DNA of 64,000 nt from Streptomyces seoulensis (GTDB lineage Bacteria; Actinomycetota; Actinomycetes; Streptomycetales; Streptomycetaceae), in NCBI RefSeq assembly GCF_004328625.1, contig NZ_CP032229.1, forward strand, positions 2,790,001 to 2,854,000. The letters are read 5' to 3'. The position numbers were made by a program, and so were the translations under genes. This document shows positions 10,283 through 18,817 of the stretch, piece by piece (the stretch's first letter is position 1; every line of letters starts with the position of its first letter). The notes beneath the pieces were generated by a model, which ran no database searches, had not been told where the DNA came from, and was given only the letters and a program-made list of their open reading frames with translations.

Positions 10283-11698
10283 ATGGCTACGCAGGGTGCT
10301 GAGGTGCTGGTCGCGTCCAATCGCGGCCCGGTTTCGTACACGGTGGGTCCCGACGGAGAGCTGGGCTCCCGCCGGGGCGGCGGCGGTCTCGTCTCGGGGC
10401 TGTCGGCGATCGGTCCGGACACGGACGCGGTGTGGGTGTGCGCCGCGCTCGGGGACGGCGACCGGGAGGCGGTGCGGCGCGCGGACGGCGGGCTGCTGCC
10501 GGCGGAGGACACCGGCGGGCAGCGGGTGCGGATGCTGGACATCGACGCGGAGGTCTACGCCGACGCGTACAACGGGATCGCCAACTCCGCGCTGTGGTTC
10601 GTGCACCACATGATGTACCAGACGCCGCTGGAGCCGGTGTTCGACGCGGAGTTCCGCCGGCAGTGGGACGCGTACCGCGCCTACAACCAGGCGTTCGCCG
10701 AGGCGCTGGCCGAGGAGGCGGCGCCGGGGGCGGCGGTGCTGATCCAGGACTACCACCTGGCGCTGGCGCCCCGGATGCTGCGCAAGCTCCGGCCCGATCT
10801 GCGCATCGGGCACTTCTCGCACACGCCCTGGGCGCCGCCGGACTACTTCCGCCTGCTCCCGGACGACATCGCGGCCGAGCTGCTCACCGGCATCCTGGGC
10901 GCGGACCGGGCGGCCTTCCTGACCCGGCGCTGGGCGGACGCGTTCACCGACTGCTGCCACGCGGTGCTGGGTCCGGGCATCCCGTCGGGTACGGAGATCG
11001 GGGTGCACGGTCTCGGCGCGGACGCGGAGTTCCTGCGGGAGCGGGCGCACCGGGCCGACGTGGACGAGCGGATGGCGGCGCTGCGGGAGCAGATCGGTGA
11101 GGGGCGCCGGTCGATCGTCCGGGTGGACCGTACCGAGCTGTCCAAGAACATCGTGCGCGGGCTGCTGGCGTACCGGCGCCTCCTGGAGGACCACCCGGAG
11201 TGGCGCGAGCGCGTGGTGCACGTCGCCTTCGCCTACCCCTCCCGCCAGGACCTCGCCCTGTACCGCTCCTACATGGACGAGGTACGCCGGGTCGCGGAGG
11301 AGATCAACTCCGAGTACGGCACGGAGGGTTGGACCCCGGTCCTGCTCCACCTCGACGACGACTTCGCCCGCTCCCTGGCCGCGTACCGCCTCGCCGACGT
11401 CGCCCTGGTGAACCCCATCCGCGACGGCATGAACCTCGTCGCCAAGGAGGTCCCGGTCGTCTCCGACGAGGGCGTCGCCCTGGTGTTGTCCCGCGAGGCA
11501 GGCGCCTACGAGGAACTGGCCGAGCACGCGATCACCGTCAACCCCTACGACATCGTCGGCACGGCCGAAGCCCTCCACGAGGCCCTGACCCTCCCGAACT
11601 CCGCCCGCGCCGAACGCTCCAAGCACCTGGCCGACGCGGCCACGGCCCTTCCCCCCACCAAGTGGTTCCTGGACCAGCTGAACGCGCTGCGGGGCTGA
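10283..11698 (+). CDS. otsA: Trehalose-6-phosphate synthase
   Basis: A 471-residue GT20 GT-B enzyme making trehalose 6-phosphate from NDP-glucose and glucose 6-phosphate. Seen are the N-terminal SNRGPVSY and RRGGGGLVSGL, the WFVHHMMY and QDYHLAL segments, VDRTELSKNI, and the C-terminal donor-site signature NPIRDGMNLVAKE. It starts 74 bp after gpgS. The otsB phosphatase lies convergent on the other strand across the 103-residue hypothetical gene. Confidence 0.96.
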   Translation: MATQGAEVLVASNRGPVSYTVGPDGELGSRRGGGGLVSGLSAIGPDTDAVWVCAALGDGDREAVRRADGGLLPAEDTGGQRVRMLDIDAEVYADAYNGIANSALWFVHHMMYQTPLEPVFDAEFRRQWDAYRAYNQAFAEALAEEAAPGAAVLIQDYHLALAPRMLRKLRPDLRIGHFSHTPWAPPDYFRLLPDDIAAELLTGILGADRAAFLTRRWADAFTDCCHAVLGPGIPSGTEIGVHGLGADAEFLRERAHRADVDERMAALREQIGEGRRSIVRVDRTELSKNIVRGLLAYRRLLEDHPEWRERVVHVAFAYPSRQDLALYRSYMDEVRRVAEEINSEYGTEGWTPVLLHLDDDFARSLAAYRLADVALVNPIRDGMNLVAKEVPVVSDEGVALVLSREAGAYEELAEHAITVNPYDIVGTAEALHEALTLPNSARAERSKHLADAATALPPTKWFLDQLNALRG

Positions 11699-11712
11699 GC
11701 GGCGGTACGCAC

Positions 11713-12024
11713 CTAAGCTGCGCCGGCCCCGGCCCGCAGGTAGCGGCCCCAGATCCGGGCCTTGCGGTAGGGGCCGGCACCGTCGCCGTCGTACTGCGGA
11801 GAGTCGAAGGTCACCCAGTACAGCAGCTCACCGCTGAGCGCATGGGCGTGTTCGTTGGGTTCGGGCGCGCCCATGGGGTCGATCGTGCCGGTGAACTCGA
11901 CCTGCCAGGGACCGTCCCAGTCAGGGTCGCGCACGACCGTGACCCGGCTGCCCGGCGCCAGCGCGTCCGCCGGCCAGGCGGGGCCGCCGGTGTCGCCCTC
12001 GGGAGCCGGCCGGTGTCCGGGCAT
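11713..12024 (-). CDS. Conserved hypothetical protein coupled to otsB
   Basis: A 103-residue soluble, acidic protein (MPGHRPAPEGDTGGP to RYLRAGAGAA) with a SRVTVVRDPDWDGPW segment and an LLYWVTFDSPQYD segment. Its ATG shares one base with the otsB stop (TGATG), so it is read by translational coupling from the phosphatase message. It ends 15 bp from the otsA stop. I do not recognise the family; the beta-strand-rich pattern with many Trp/Tyr is compatible with a small SH3-like barrel. Confidence 0.75.
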   Translation of the reverse strand: MPGHRPAPEGDTGGPAWPADALAPGSRVTVVRDPDWDGPWQVEFTGTIDPMGAPEPNEHAHALSGELLYWVTFDSPQYDGDGAGPYRKARIWGRYLRAGAGAA

Positions 12025-12884
12025 CAGCCGCTGTGCCGCGCCAGGCCGTCGAGCAGGTTCACCACCCCTGCCGGGCCGTCCACCACGAGGTCCGCTCGTT
12101 CCGCCAGTTCTGTGACCTCGCTGCTGCCGCTGCACACCAGGAGGGACGGGATGCCTTCGGAGCGGAGTTTTTCGAGGGCTGCGAAGGCGGGGAGGTCGCC
12201 GAGGTCGTCGCCGGCGTAGAGGACGGACTCGGCGCCGGTGGCGCGGAGGTGGTTCAGGAGGGCTACGCCCTTGTCCATGCCCGGGGGGCGGAGTTCGAGG
12301 ACGAGGCGGCCGGGTTCGACGATGAGGCCGTGGCGGGTGGCGAGGTCGGTGAGGGGGGCGCGGAGGGTGGCGAAGGCGGCCTCGGGGTCCTCGGCGCGGC
12401 GGGTGTGGACGGCGACCGCGCGGCCCTTCTCCTCGATCCAGGTGCCGGGCCAGGCGCCGGCCCGGTCCAGCACGCCGGGGAGTTCCGCGCGGACGGCGGC
12501 GATGCCGGGGTGCGGGGCGGGCGCGGTGACGTCGCCGGTCGCGGCGTCCCAGCGCTCGGCGCCGTAGTGGCCGAGGACGACGAGGTGCTCCAGGCCCGGG
12601 ACCCCGGCGAAGCCGCCGTTGCGGACCGCGACCCCGGCCGGGCGGCCGGTGACCACGGCGACGGAGGCGACCTTCGGCGCGAGCGCGGCGAGCGCGGGCA
12701 CCGCGCCGGGGTGGGCGCGGGCCCGATCGGGGTCGGCGACGATGGGGGCCAGCGTGCCGTCGAAGTCCAGGCCGATCACGGCGGTGCGCGGCCGGTCCAG
12801 CAGCGCCCGCAGACCGTCGCGGCCCGCCTGGGTCTGAGGGACCGGCAGCGCGCTGTCCTCGGCGGTGATGTCAGGGATGCCCAT
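12024..12884 (-). CDS. otsB: Trehalose-6-phosphate phosphatase
   Basis: A 286-residue HAD-superfamily phosphatase. The nucleophile is D40 in GLDFDGTLAP with D42 as acid/base; motif II is VVTGRPAG, motif III has the K of GMDKGVALL, and motif IV is YAGDDLGDLPAF. It removes phosphate from OtsA's product to release trehalose. It is convergent with otsA rather than in an operon with it, and is coupled at its 3' end to the small hypothetical gene. Confidence 0.95.
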   Translation of the reverse strand: MGIPDITAEDSALPVPQTQAGRDGLRALLDRPRTAVIGLDFDGTLAPIVADPDRARAHPGAVPALAALAPKVASVAVVTGRPAGVAVRNGGFAGVPGLEHLVVLGHYGAERWDAATGDVTAPAPHPGIAAVRAELPGVLDRAGAWPGTWIEEKGRAVAVHTRRAEDPEAAFATLRAPLTDLATRHGLIVEPGRLVLELRPPGMDKGVALLNHLRATGAESVLYAGDDLGDLPAFAALEKLRSEGIPSLLVCSGSSEVTELAERADLVVDGPAGVVNLLDGLARHSG

Positions 12885-12920
12885 GGAGCGACACTATCCG
12901 CGCCGGGCCCCCCGCACGCC

Positions 12921-13145
12921 TCAGCGTTCCGACCTTCTCGTCTCGCGGACCCGGCGCAGCCGGTTGACCGTCACCGGGTCGTGCGCGAGGGCCCGCTCGT
13001 CGTCCAGCAGGGCGTTGAGGAGCTGGTAGTAGCGGACCGGGGCGAGACCGAGCTGCTCGCGGATGGCGCGCTCCTTCGCGCCGGGGCCGGGAAAGCCCCG
13101 GCGCTCCAGCGCGAGGATCGCCTTCTCACGGCTGCCGAGTTCCAT
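12921..13145 (-). CDS. DUF3263 protein
   Basis: A 74-residue small basic protein starting MELGSREKAILALERR, the usual start of this actinobacterial family. A GluxxLGL...RYYQLLNALLD segment resembles a helix-turn-helix, so DNA binding is plausible but unproven. An in-frame ATG at 13175 would add ten residues that do not look conserved; neither start has a clear ribosome-binding site. It lies 36 bp upstream of otsB in the same direction. Confidence 0.8.
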   Translation of the reverse strand: MELGSREKAILALERRGFPGPGAKERAIREQLGLAPVRYYQLLNALLDDERALAHDPVTVNRLRRVRETRRSER

Positions 13146-13191
13146 GCCGGCAACCGTAACCCCGACCCCTGACATCAGGCCGACAGCGGGC

Positions 13192-14520
13192 TCAGCCCTG
13201 CGACTGGGCCGTGCTGTCGGCGGCCGTCGCGGCGGACTGGAGCCGGGTGAGGACGCCCGCGGGGCTGCCGTCGGGGGAGACGGCCTGTCCGATGTCCTTC
13301 TTCACGGCGGCGCTGACCGCCGCCCAGGAGGTCTTGTTCACCGGGTACTGCTCGGCGGTGGGCAGCTGGTCGAGGAAGGCGTGCAGCGGCACGTCGCTCT
13401 TGGCGTCCGACTGGCTCATGGCCTCGGAGGCGGAGGTGGTGACGGGCAGCAGGCCGTACTTGCGGGAGAAGTCCAGGACGTTCTTCTGCTCGTACACGAA
13501 GTCCAGGAAGCTGCCGATCTCGCGGGCGTGGCCGTTCTGCTTGAAGGCCAGCATCCAGTCGGTGACGCCCATCGCGGCCCGCGCCCGACCGGTACGGCCC
13601 GGCGAGGGGACCATGCCGAACTTCACGCCCTTGGCCTCGGCCTGCCGGATCAGCGTGGGGTGCCCGTTGAGCATGCCGACCTGCCCGTCCGCGAACGCGG
13701 CGAACGCGGCGGCCCGGTTGAGCCGGCCCGGCGCGACGGGCCCGGTGAGCCCCTTGCCCACCAGATCGTCCTTGAGCCAGCTGAAGGTCTCGCCGTTCAC
13801 CGCGGAGTCGATCGTGTACGTGCCGATGTCGTCGGTGTAGCCGCTGCCGCCGCTGAGCAGCCACTGCATGGTCTCGGCCTGCGCCTCCTCGGGACCCAGC
13901 GGCAGCGCGAAGGGGTACTTCACGCCCTTGGCCTTGAGCGACTCGGCGTCGGAGGCCAGCTCGTCCCAGGTGGTGGGCGGGGTGATGCCGGCCTGCTGGA
14001 ACAGCGTCTTGTTGTAGAAGAGCACGCGCGTGGAGGCCGCGAACGGCATCGCGTACGGCGTGTGGTTCCAGTCCCCCGCCTCGGCGAGCTGCGGCACGAA
14101 GTCGGCCTGGGTGCCGATGGAGAGGGTGTCGGACATCGGGTAGAGCTTCCCGGCGGCCGCGTAGTCGGCGTACGCGCCGATCTGGGCCATGTCGGGGGCG
14201 TTCCCGGAGTCGACCATCTCCTTGACCTTGGCGTCGACGTCGTTCCAGGAGTAGACGCTGACCTGGACCTTCACCCCGGGGTGCTTCGCCTCGTAGGCGT
14301 CGGCCAGCGCGGCCCAGTACTTCTTGGAGCTGTTGGCGGCGGAGTCGCCGTAGTCGGCGGCGACCAGCTTGAGGGTCGTGTCCGAGGAGCCCGTGCTCCC
14401 ACAGCCGCCGAGCGTCGCCGTCATCCCCAGTGCGGACACCACCGCGATCGTTCCTGCCGTACGCCGACGCACCCTCAAAGCCCCTGTCCCCTTGGTCAGA
14501 CCATTCGATCTCGAACGCAT
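13192..14520 (-). CDS. Extracellular sugar-binding lipoprotein (ABC transporter SBP family 1)
   Basis: A 442-residue solute-binding protein. The signal peptide ends in a lipobox (TLGGC, lipidated C40). The mature part has the SBP_bac_1 pattern (WNDVDAKVKEMVDSG, PFAASTRVLFYNKTLF, PPTTWDEL). It is divergent from nagK-nagA, and the intergenic region holds two DasR-like sites, one overlapping the start codon, so the ligand is probably N-acetylglucosamine or a chitooligosaccharide. No permease genes are adjacent, so it is an orphan binding protein. MsiK, encoded at 38214-39353, could energise the missing transporter; that is inference. Confidence 0.9.
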   Translation of the reverse strand: MRSRSNGLTKGTGALRVRRRTAGTIAVVSALGMTATLGGCGSTGSSDTTLKLVAADYGDSAANSSKKYWAALADAYEAKHPGVKVQVSVYSWNDVDAKVKEMVDSGNAPDMAQIGAYADYAAAGKLYPMSDTLSIGTQADFVPQLAEAGDWNHTPYAMPFAASTRVLFYNKTLFQQAGITPPTTWDELASDAESLKAKGVKYPFALPLGPEEAQAETMQWLLSGGSGYTDDIGTYTIDSAVNGETFSWLKDDLVGKGLTGPVAPGRLNRAAAFAAFADGQVGMLNGHPTLIRQAEAKGVKFGMVPSPGRTGRARAAMGVTDWMLAFKQNGHAREIGSFLDFVYEQKNVLDFSRKYGLLPVTTSASEAMSQSDAKSDVPLHAFLDQLPTAEQYPVNKTSWAAVSAAVKKDIGQAVSPDGSPAGVLTRLQSAATAADSTAQSQG

Positions 14521-14535
14521 AAGGTCTACACCACG
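14520..14535. promoter_or_regulatory. DasR-like site (weak)
   Basis: GGTCTACACCAC matches the core of the dre consensus AGTGGTCTAGACCACT at 11 of 16 positions. It abuts the start codon of the binding-protein gene, a position suited to repression. Confidence 0.5.
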
Positions 14536-14537
14536 TA

Positions 14538-14553
14538 AGTGGACTAGACCTCT
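14538..14553. promoter_or_regulatory. DasR-responsive element (dre)
   Basis: AGTGGACTAGACCTCT matches the dre consensus AGTGGTCTAGACCACT at 14 of 16 positions. It lies between the divergent binding-protein gene and nagK (28 bp from the nagK start). DasR is the GntR-family GlcNAc regulator of Streptomyces, and nagKA is a known DasR target in S. coelicolor. Confidence 0.8.
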
Positions 14554-14580
14554 CGTGGGTCGGCGGGTCACACTGGGCCG

Positions 14581-15525
14581 GTGAGACATGTCATCGCCCT
14601 GGACGTGGGCGGTACCTCGATGAAGGCCGCGCTCGTCGGCGAGGACGGCGCGGTGCTGCACCACGCCCGCCGCGAGACGGGCCGCGAGGGCGGGCCGGAC
14701 GCGGTCGTCGAGGGCCTCCTCGCCTTCGCCGCCGACCTGCGCGCGCACGGCGCCGAGCACCTCGGCGCCCCCGCGCTCGCGGCCGGCGTCGCCGTCCCCG
14801 GCACCGTCGACGAGGCGACCGGCACCGCCCTGTACTCGGCCAACCTCGGCTGGCGCGACGTACCGCTGCGCGCGCTGCTCGCCGAGCGGCTCGGCATGCC
14901 CGTCGCCCTCGGCCACGACGTGCGCACCGGCGGCCTCGCCGAGGGCCGCGCCGGGGCCGGCCGGGGCGCGGACCGCTTCCTGTTCGTCGCGCTCGGCACC
15001 GGCATCGCCGGGGCGATCGGGCTGGCCGGCGGGGTCGAGGCGGGCGCCAACGGCTTCGCCGGGGAGATCGGCCACATCGTCGTACGCCCCGGCGGCCGCC
15101 CCTGCCCCTGCGGCCAGACCGGCTGCCTGGAGCGGTACGCCTCCGCCGCCGCCGTCGGCACCGCGTGGGCACGGCTGAGCGGGCGCCCGGACGCCGACGC
15201 CGCCGACTGCGCGCGGGCCGTCGCCGCCGGGGACCCGGACGCGGCCCGCGTCTGGACCGAGGCGGTCGACGCGCTCGCCGACGGCCTCGTCACCGCGCTC
15301 ACCCTGCTCGACCCCGGCACACTGATCGTCGGCGGCGGGCTCGCCGAGGCCGGTGACGTGCTGTTCCGGCCGCTCGGGGCCGCCATCGAGCGGCGGCTCA
15401 CCTTCCAGGCCGCGCCCGTCCTGCTCCCGGCCGCGCTCGGCGACGGCGCCGGCTGCCTGGGCGCGGCGCTGCTCGCCCAGGACCTGCTCCAGCACATCCC
15501 CCAGACCACGGAGGTACGCACCTGA
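14581..15525 (+). CDS. nagK: ROK-family N-acetylglucosamine kinase
   Basis: A 314-residue ROK sugar kinase. The ATP-binding DVGGTSMKAAL is at the N-terminus, the sugar-binding ENGFAGEIGH-type motif is seen as NGFAGEIGH, and the zinc motif is CPCGQTGCLE. It phosphorylates GlcNAc to GlcNAc-6-P. The GTG start at 14581 follows the dre site, and the stop overlaps the nagA start by one base (TGATG). The operon with nagA and the DasR site give the substrate assignment. Confidence 0.92.
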   Translation: MRHVIALDVGGTSMKAALVGEDGAVLHHARRETGREGGPDAVVEGLLAFAADLRAHGAEHLGAPALAAGVAVPGTVDEATGTALYSANLGWRDVPLRALLAERLGMPVALGHDVRTGGLAEGRAGAGRGADRFLFVALGTGIAGAIGLAGGVEAGANGFAGEIGHIVVRPGGRPCPCGQTGCLERYASAAAVGTAWARLSGRPDADAADCARAVAAGDPDAARVWTEAVDALADGLVTALTLLDPGTLIVGGGLAEAGDVLFRPLGAAIERRLTFQAAPVLLPAALGDGAGCLGAALLAQDLLQHIPQTTEVRT

Positions 15526-16679
15526 TGGCCGACAACAGCGCACGCCCGCTGGTGCTCACCGGCGGCACCGTGGTGCTGCCCACCGGCGAGGTGCCCGGCG
15601 GGCAGGTCGCCGTCGACGGCCGCCGGATCGCGGAGCGCGCGCCCGAGGGCGCCGACGTGCTCGACGTGACCGGGCACTGGGTGGTCCCCGGCTTCGTGGA
15701 CCTGCACAACCACGGCGGCGGCGGAGCGGCCTTCTCCGGCGGCGCCGAGGCCGCGCTCACCGCCGTCCGTACGCACCGCGAGCACGGCACCACCACGCTG
15801 GTCGCCTCCACCGTCACCGACGACCTGGACGTCCTGGCCCGCCAGGCCGGAATCCTGGCCGAGCTGGCCGAGCAGGGCGACATCGCGGGCGTCCACTTCG
15901 AGGGCCCGTTCATCTCCCCGTGCCGCAAGGGCGCGCACTCCGAGGCGCTGCTGCGCGACCCGGACCCGGCCGAGGTCCGCAAGCTGGTCGACGCGGCGCG
16001 CGGCCACGCGAAGATGGTCACCCTCGCCACCGAACTGCCGGGCGGCCTGGACTCCGTACGCCTCCTCGCCGAGCACGGTGTGATCGCGGCCGTCGGGCAC
16101 ACCGACGCGAGCTACGAGCAGACGGTCGCCGCGATCGACGCGGGCGCCACCGTCGCCACCCACCTCTTCAACGCGATGCCCCCCATCGGCCACCGCGACC
16201 CCGGCCCGATCACCGCGCTGCTGGAGGACGGCCGGGTCACCGTCGAGCTGATCAACGACGGCACCCATCTGCACCCGGCCGCACTGCAGTTGGCCTTCCA
16301 CCACGCGGGCGCCGGGCGGGTCGCCTTCATCACCGACGCGATGGACGCGGCGGGCTCCGCCGACGGCCGCTATCTGCTCGGCCCGCTGGAGGTCGAGGTC
16401 CAGGGCGGCGTGGCCCGGCTGGTGGAGGGCGGCTCGATCGCGGGCTCCACGCTGACCCTGGACCGCGCCTTCCGGCGGGCGGTCACCGTGGACGGGCTCC
16501 CGGTCGCGGACGTGGTCCGGGCGCTGTCGGCCAACCCGGCCCGGCTGCTCGGCATGGCGGACCGGGTGGGCTCGCTGGAGCCCGGCAAGGACGCCGACCT
16601 CGTGCTGCTGGACGCCGACTTCGCGCTCAAGGGCGTCATGCGCCGGGGCGAATGGGTGATCACGCCCCAACTGCCCTGA
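15525..16679 (+). CDS. nagA: N-acetylglucosamine-6-phosphate deacetylase
   Basis: A 384-residue amidohydrolase. The HxH-type metal motif is in GFVDLHNHGGGG, the catalytic/metal Glu is in FEGPFISP, and the later ligands lie in GHTDASYEQT, HLFNAMPP and the catalytic Asp of ITDAMDAAG. It converts GlcNAc-6-P to GlcN-6-P and acetate in the cytosol, the second step after NagK. It is translationally coupled to nagK and ends before a strong terminator. Confidence 0.96.
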   Translation: MADNSARPLVLTGGTVVLPTGEVPGGQVAVDGRRIAERAPEGADVLDVTGHWVVPGFVDLHNHGGGGAAFSGGAEAALTAVRTHREHGTTTLVASTVTDDLDVLARQAGILAELAEQGDIAGVHFEGPFISPCRKGAHSEALLRDPDPAEVRKLVDAARGHAKMVTLATELPGGLDSVRLLAEHGVIAAVGHTDASYEQTVAAIDAGATVATHLFNAMPPIGHRDPGPITALLEDGRVTVELINDGTHLHPAALQLAFHHAGAGRVAFITDAMDAAGSADGRYLLGPLEVEVQGGVARLVEGGSIAGSTLTLDRAFRRAVTVDGLPVADVVRALSANPARLLGMADRVGSLEPGKDADLVLLDADFALKGVMRRGEWVITPQLP

Positions 16680-16697
16680 TCCGTACCCGGCTTCGAA

Positions 16698-16740
16698 AGA
16701 CGGCGTCCGTCCCTCAACTGGGCCGGACGCCGTCTCTTTG
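16698..16740 (+). terminator. Terminator after nagA
   Basis: AGACGGCGTCCG and CGGACGCCGTCT form a perfect 12-bp stem, followed by CTTTG. It closes the nagKA transcript before the kinase gene at 16798. Confidence 0.9.
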
Positions 16741-16797
16741 GCATGATCGGGGCCCCGGAAGCCGAGGTGTACGGACCATCGAGGGAGGTCGGACCGG

Positions 16798-17727
16798 GTG
16801 ATCCTGACGGTCACGCTGAACACCGCTCTCGACATCACGTACCGCGTGCCGTCGCTGCGCCCGCACGCCGAGCACCGGGTGTCGGAGGTCGTGGAGCGGC
16901 CCGGCGGCAAGGGTGTCAACGTGGCCCGGGTGCTGGCCGCGCTCGGGTACGCGGTGACGGTCACCGGGTTCGCGGGCGGCCCGACCGGCCAGGTGCTGCG
17001 CGAGCGGCTCGCGGAGACGCCGGGGATCACGGACGCGCTGGTGCCGGTCGCCGGACCGACCCGCCGCACGATCGCCGTGGTGGACCAACTCGTCGGCGAC
17101 ACGACCCAGTTGAACGAGCCCGGCCCGCACATCGGCCCCGCCGAGTGGGCCGCCTTCCTGCGCGCCTACGACACCCTCCTCGCGGACGCCTCGGCGGTCG
17201 CCCTCTGCGGCAGCCTGCCGCCGGGCGTGCCGGTGGGCGCGTACGCGGGGCTGATACGGGTGGCCAGGACGGCCGGGGTGCCGGTGCTGCTGGACACGGG
17301 CGGGGAACCGCTGCGGCGCGGGATCGCGGCCCGGCCCGACATCGTCAAGCCCAACGCGGCGGAACTGGCCGAGCTCACCGGCTCCCACGAGCCGGCCCGC
17401 GCCACCCGCGACGCCCGCCGCCGGGGTGCCCAGGCCGTGGTCGCCTCCCTGGGCGCGGAAGGACTGCTGGCCGCGACCCCGGAGGGCCACTGGCGCGCCG
17501 CGCCGCCCGCCCGGCTGCGCGGCAACCCGACCGGCGCGGGCGACGCGGCGGTGGCGGGTCTGCTGTCCGGCCTGGTGGACGGCCTGACCTGGCCCGACCG
17601 TCTCACCCGCGCCACCGCCCTGTCGGCGGCGGCCGTACTGGCGCCCACGGCCGGGGAGTTCGACCCGGCGGACTACGCACGCCTGCTGGCGGCGGCCACG
17701 GTGACGGACGAGGAGTCGGCGGCGTGA
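16798..17727 (+). CDS. PfkB-family sugar kinase, probable 1-phosphofructokinase
   Basis: A 309-residue ribokinase-fold kinase. PGGKGVNVARVLAALG (substrate side), DTGGEPLRRG, KPNAAELAEL and the catalytic NPTGAGDAAVAG near the C-terminus are present. The ILTVTLNTALD start and RRTIAVVD pattern fit the 1-phosphofructokinase/tagatose-6-phosphate kinase subgroup. The GTG start follows GGGAGGT at a short distance. It is separated from nagA by a terminator; no fructose PTS gene is beside it, so the in vivo substrate is uncertain. Confidence 0.88.
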   Translation: MILTVTLNTALDITYRVPSLRPHAEHRVSEVVERPGGKGVNVARVLAALGYAVTVTGFAGGPTGQVLRERLAETPGITDALVPVAGPTRRTIAVVDQLVGDTTQLNEPGPHIGPAEWAAFLRAYDTLLADASAVALCGSLPPGVPVGAYAGLIRVARTAGVPVLLDTGGEPLRRGIAARPDIVKPNAAELAELTGSHEPARATRDARRRGAQAVVASLGAEGLLAATPEGHWRAAPPARLRGNPTGAGDAAVAGLLSGLVDGLTWPDRLTRATALSAAAVLAPTAGEFDPADYARLLAAATVTDEESAA

Positions 17728-17740
17728 AAGCCCCTCCGGG

Positions 17741-18664
17741 CTAGCCGCGCCAGCCCTTCTCCAGCCAGAACTGGTCCAGGTTGACGTCGCACTGGTTGCC
17801 GCTGCCGCAGGAGATGCTGATGGTGTTCGAGCCCTTCTGGAGCTGGAGGTTGGCCCAGGTGTGGGTCCAGCCGCGCTCCCAGTCGCCCTCGGGGGCGTGG
17901 GCGAAGTTCGACATGTTCAGCGGGCGGTTCTGCGAGGTGCCGTTGATCGTCAGCGTGGTGTTGGCGTCCTTGCCGGGCACGCCGTAGTTGACGTTCAGCG
18001 TGTACTTGCCGGGCTTCGGCACGTCCACCGTCCAGGTCACCGACGCGCCGGGCTGGTTCAGGCCGCCCACGTAGGAGCCGCCCGCCGACTTCGCGCCCTT
18101 GACGTCGGAGGCCGGGGCGGCGCCGCCCGCGAGCTGTACCGCGTCGTCGACCGCGTCGGCCTTCGGCAGCTCGCCGGCCTCGCCGGTGCTGGTCGCCTTC
18201 GGGCTCGGCGGGGCCTCCTGCGACTGGGTCGGGGACGCGTCCGCCTGGTTGCCGTTCTTGTCGTCGGAGTCGCCGTTGAGCATCGCGATGCTGATGCCGA
18301 TGACGACCGCGGCGACCACCGCGATGGCGCCGATCAGCAGACCCTTGGTGTTCGGCCCGCGCCGCCCGCCGCCACCGCCGCCGCCGTGCGACGACTGCCG
18401 GGGGGCGGGAGCGCCGCCGGGCATCGTCTCCGGGGCCTGGTAGTGGGCCGCCGTCGTCTGCCCGTAGCCACCCTGCTGCTGCGGGGCGGTCTGCTGCGGC
18501 TGGCCGTACCGGCGCTCACCGACCGGGCGCACCCTGTTGACCGCGTTGGGGTAGCCGTAACCGCCGGACGGCGGCTGGGCCCCCCGGGCCTGGCCGTCGG
18601 CGTACAGGTAGCCGAACGGGTCGTCTTCCTCGGGCTTGCTCGCGCCGTTGTCGCCGGGCGTCAT
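17741..18664 (-). CDS. Single-pass membrane protein with C-terminal carbohydrate-binding module (CBM6/35-like)
   Basis: A 307-residue protein. Residues 1-100 are a Gln/Gly/Pro-rich cytoplasmic tail, residues about 108-130 a single membrane span (LLIGAIAVVAAVVIGISIAML), then a Ser/Pro/Thr-rich spacer, and finally a beta-sandwich CBM from about residue 180 (SVTWTVDVPKPGKYTLNVNY through NLDQFWLEKGWRG). The CBM faces outside. It ends 14 bp from the convergent sugar-kinase stop. A role in wall or polysaccharide recognition is likely; no catalytic domain is present. Confidence 0.82.
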   Translation of the reverse strand: MTPGDNGASKPEEDDPFGYLYADGQARGAQPPSGGYGYPNAVNRVRPVGERRYGQPQQTAPQQQGGYGQTTAAHYQAPETMPGGAPAPRQSSHGGGGGGGRRGPNTKGLLIGAIAVVAAVVIGISIAMLNGDSDDKNGNQADASPTQSQEAPPSPKATSTGEAGELPKADAVDDAVQLAGGAAPASDVKGAKSAGGSYVGGLNQPGASVTWTVDVPKPGKYTLNVNYGVPGKDANTTLTINGTSQNRPLNMSNFAHAPEGDWERGWTHTWANLQLQKGSNTISISCGSGNQCDVNLDQFWLEKGWRG

Positions 18665-18817
18665 CCCTGGGTACTCCTCAACAAGTGCGGGCGGGCGGGG
18701 TACGGGGTTGGAATGGCGAGCCTACCCTCCCGCACACCCCGATTCGCTCGGACAGGGGACCCCCGAACGGGCGCCCGAAGCGCGGAGCCCAGCACTGTCA
18801 GCGCACTGACCTGCGTT

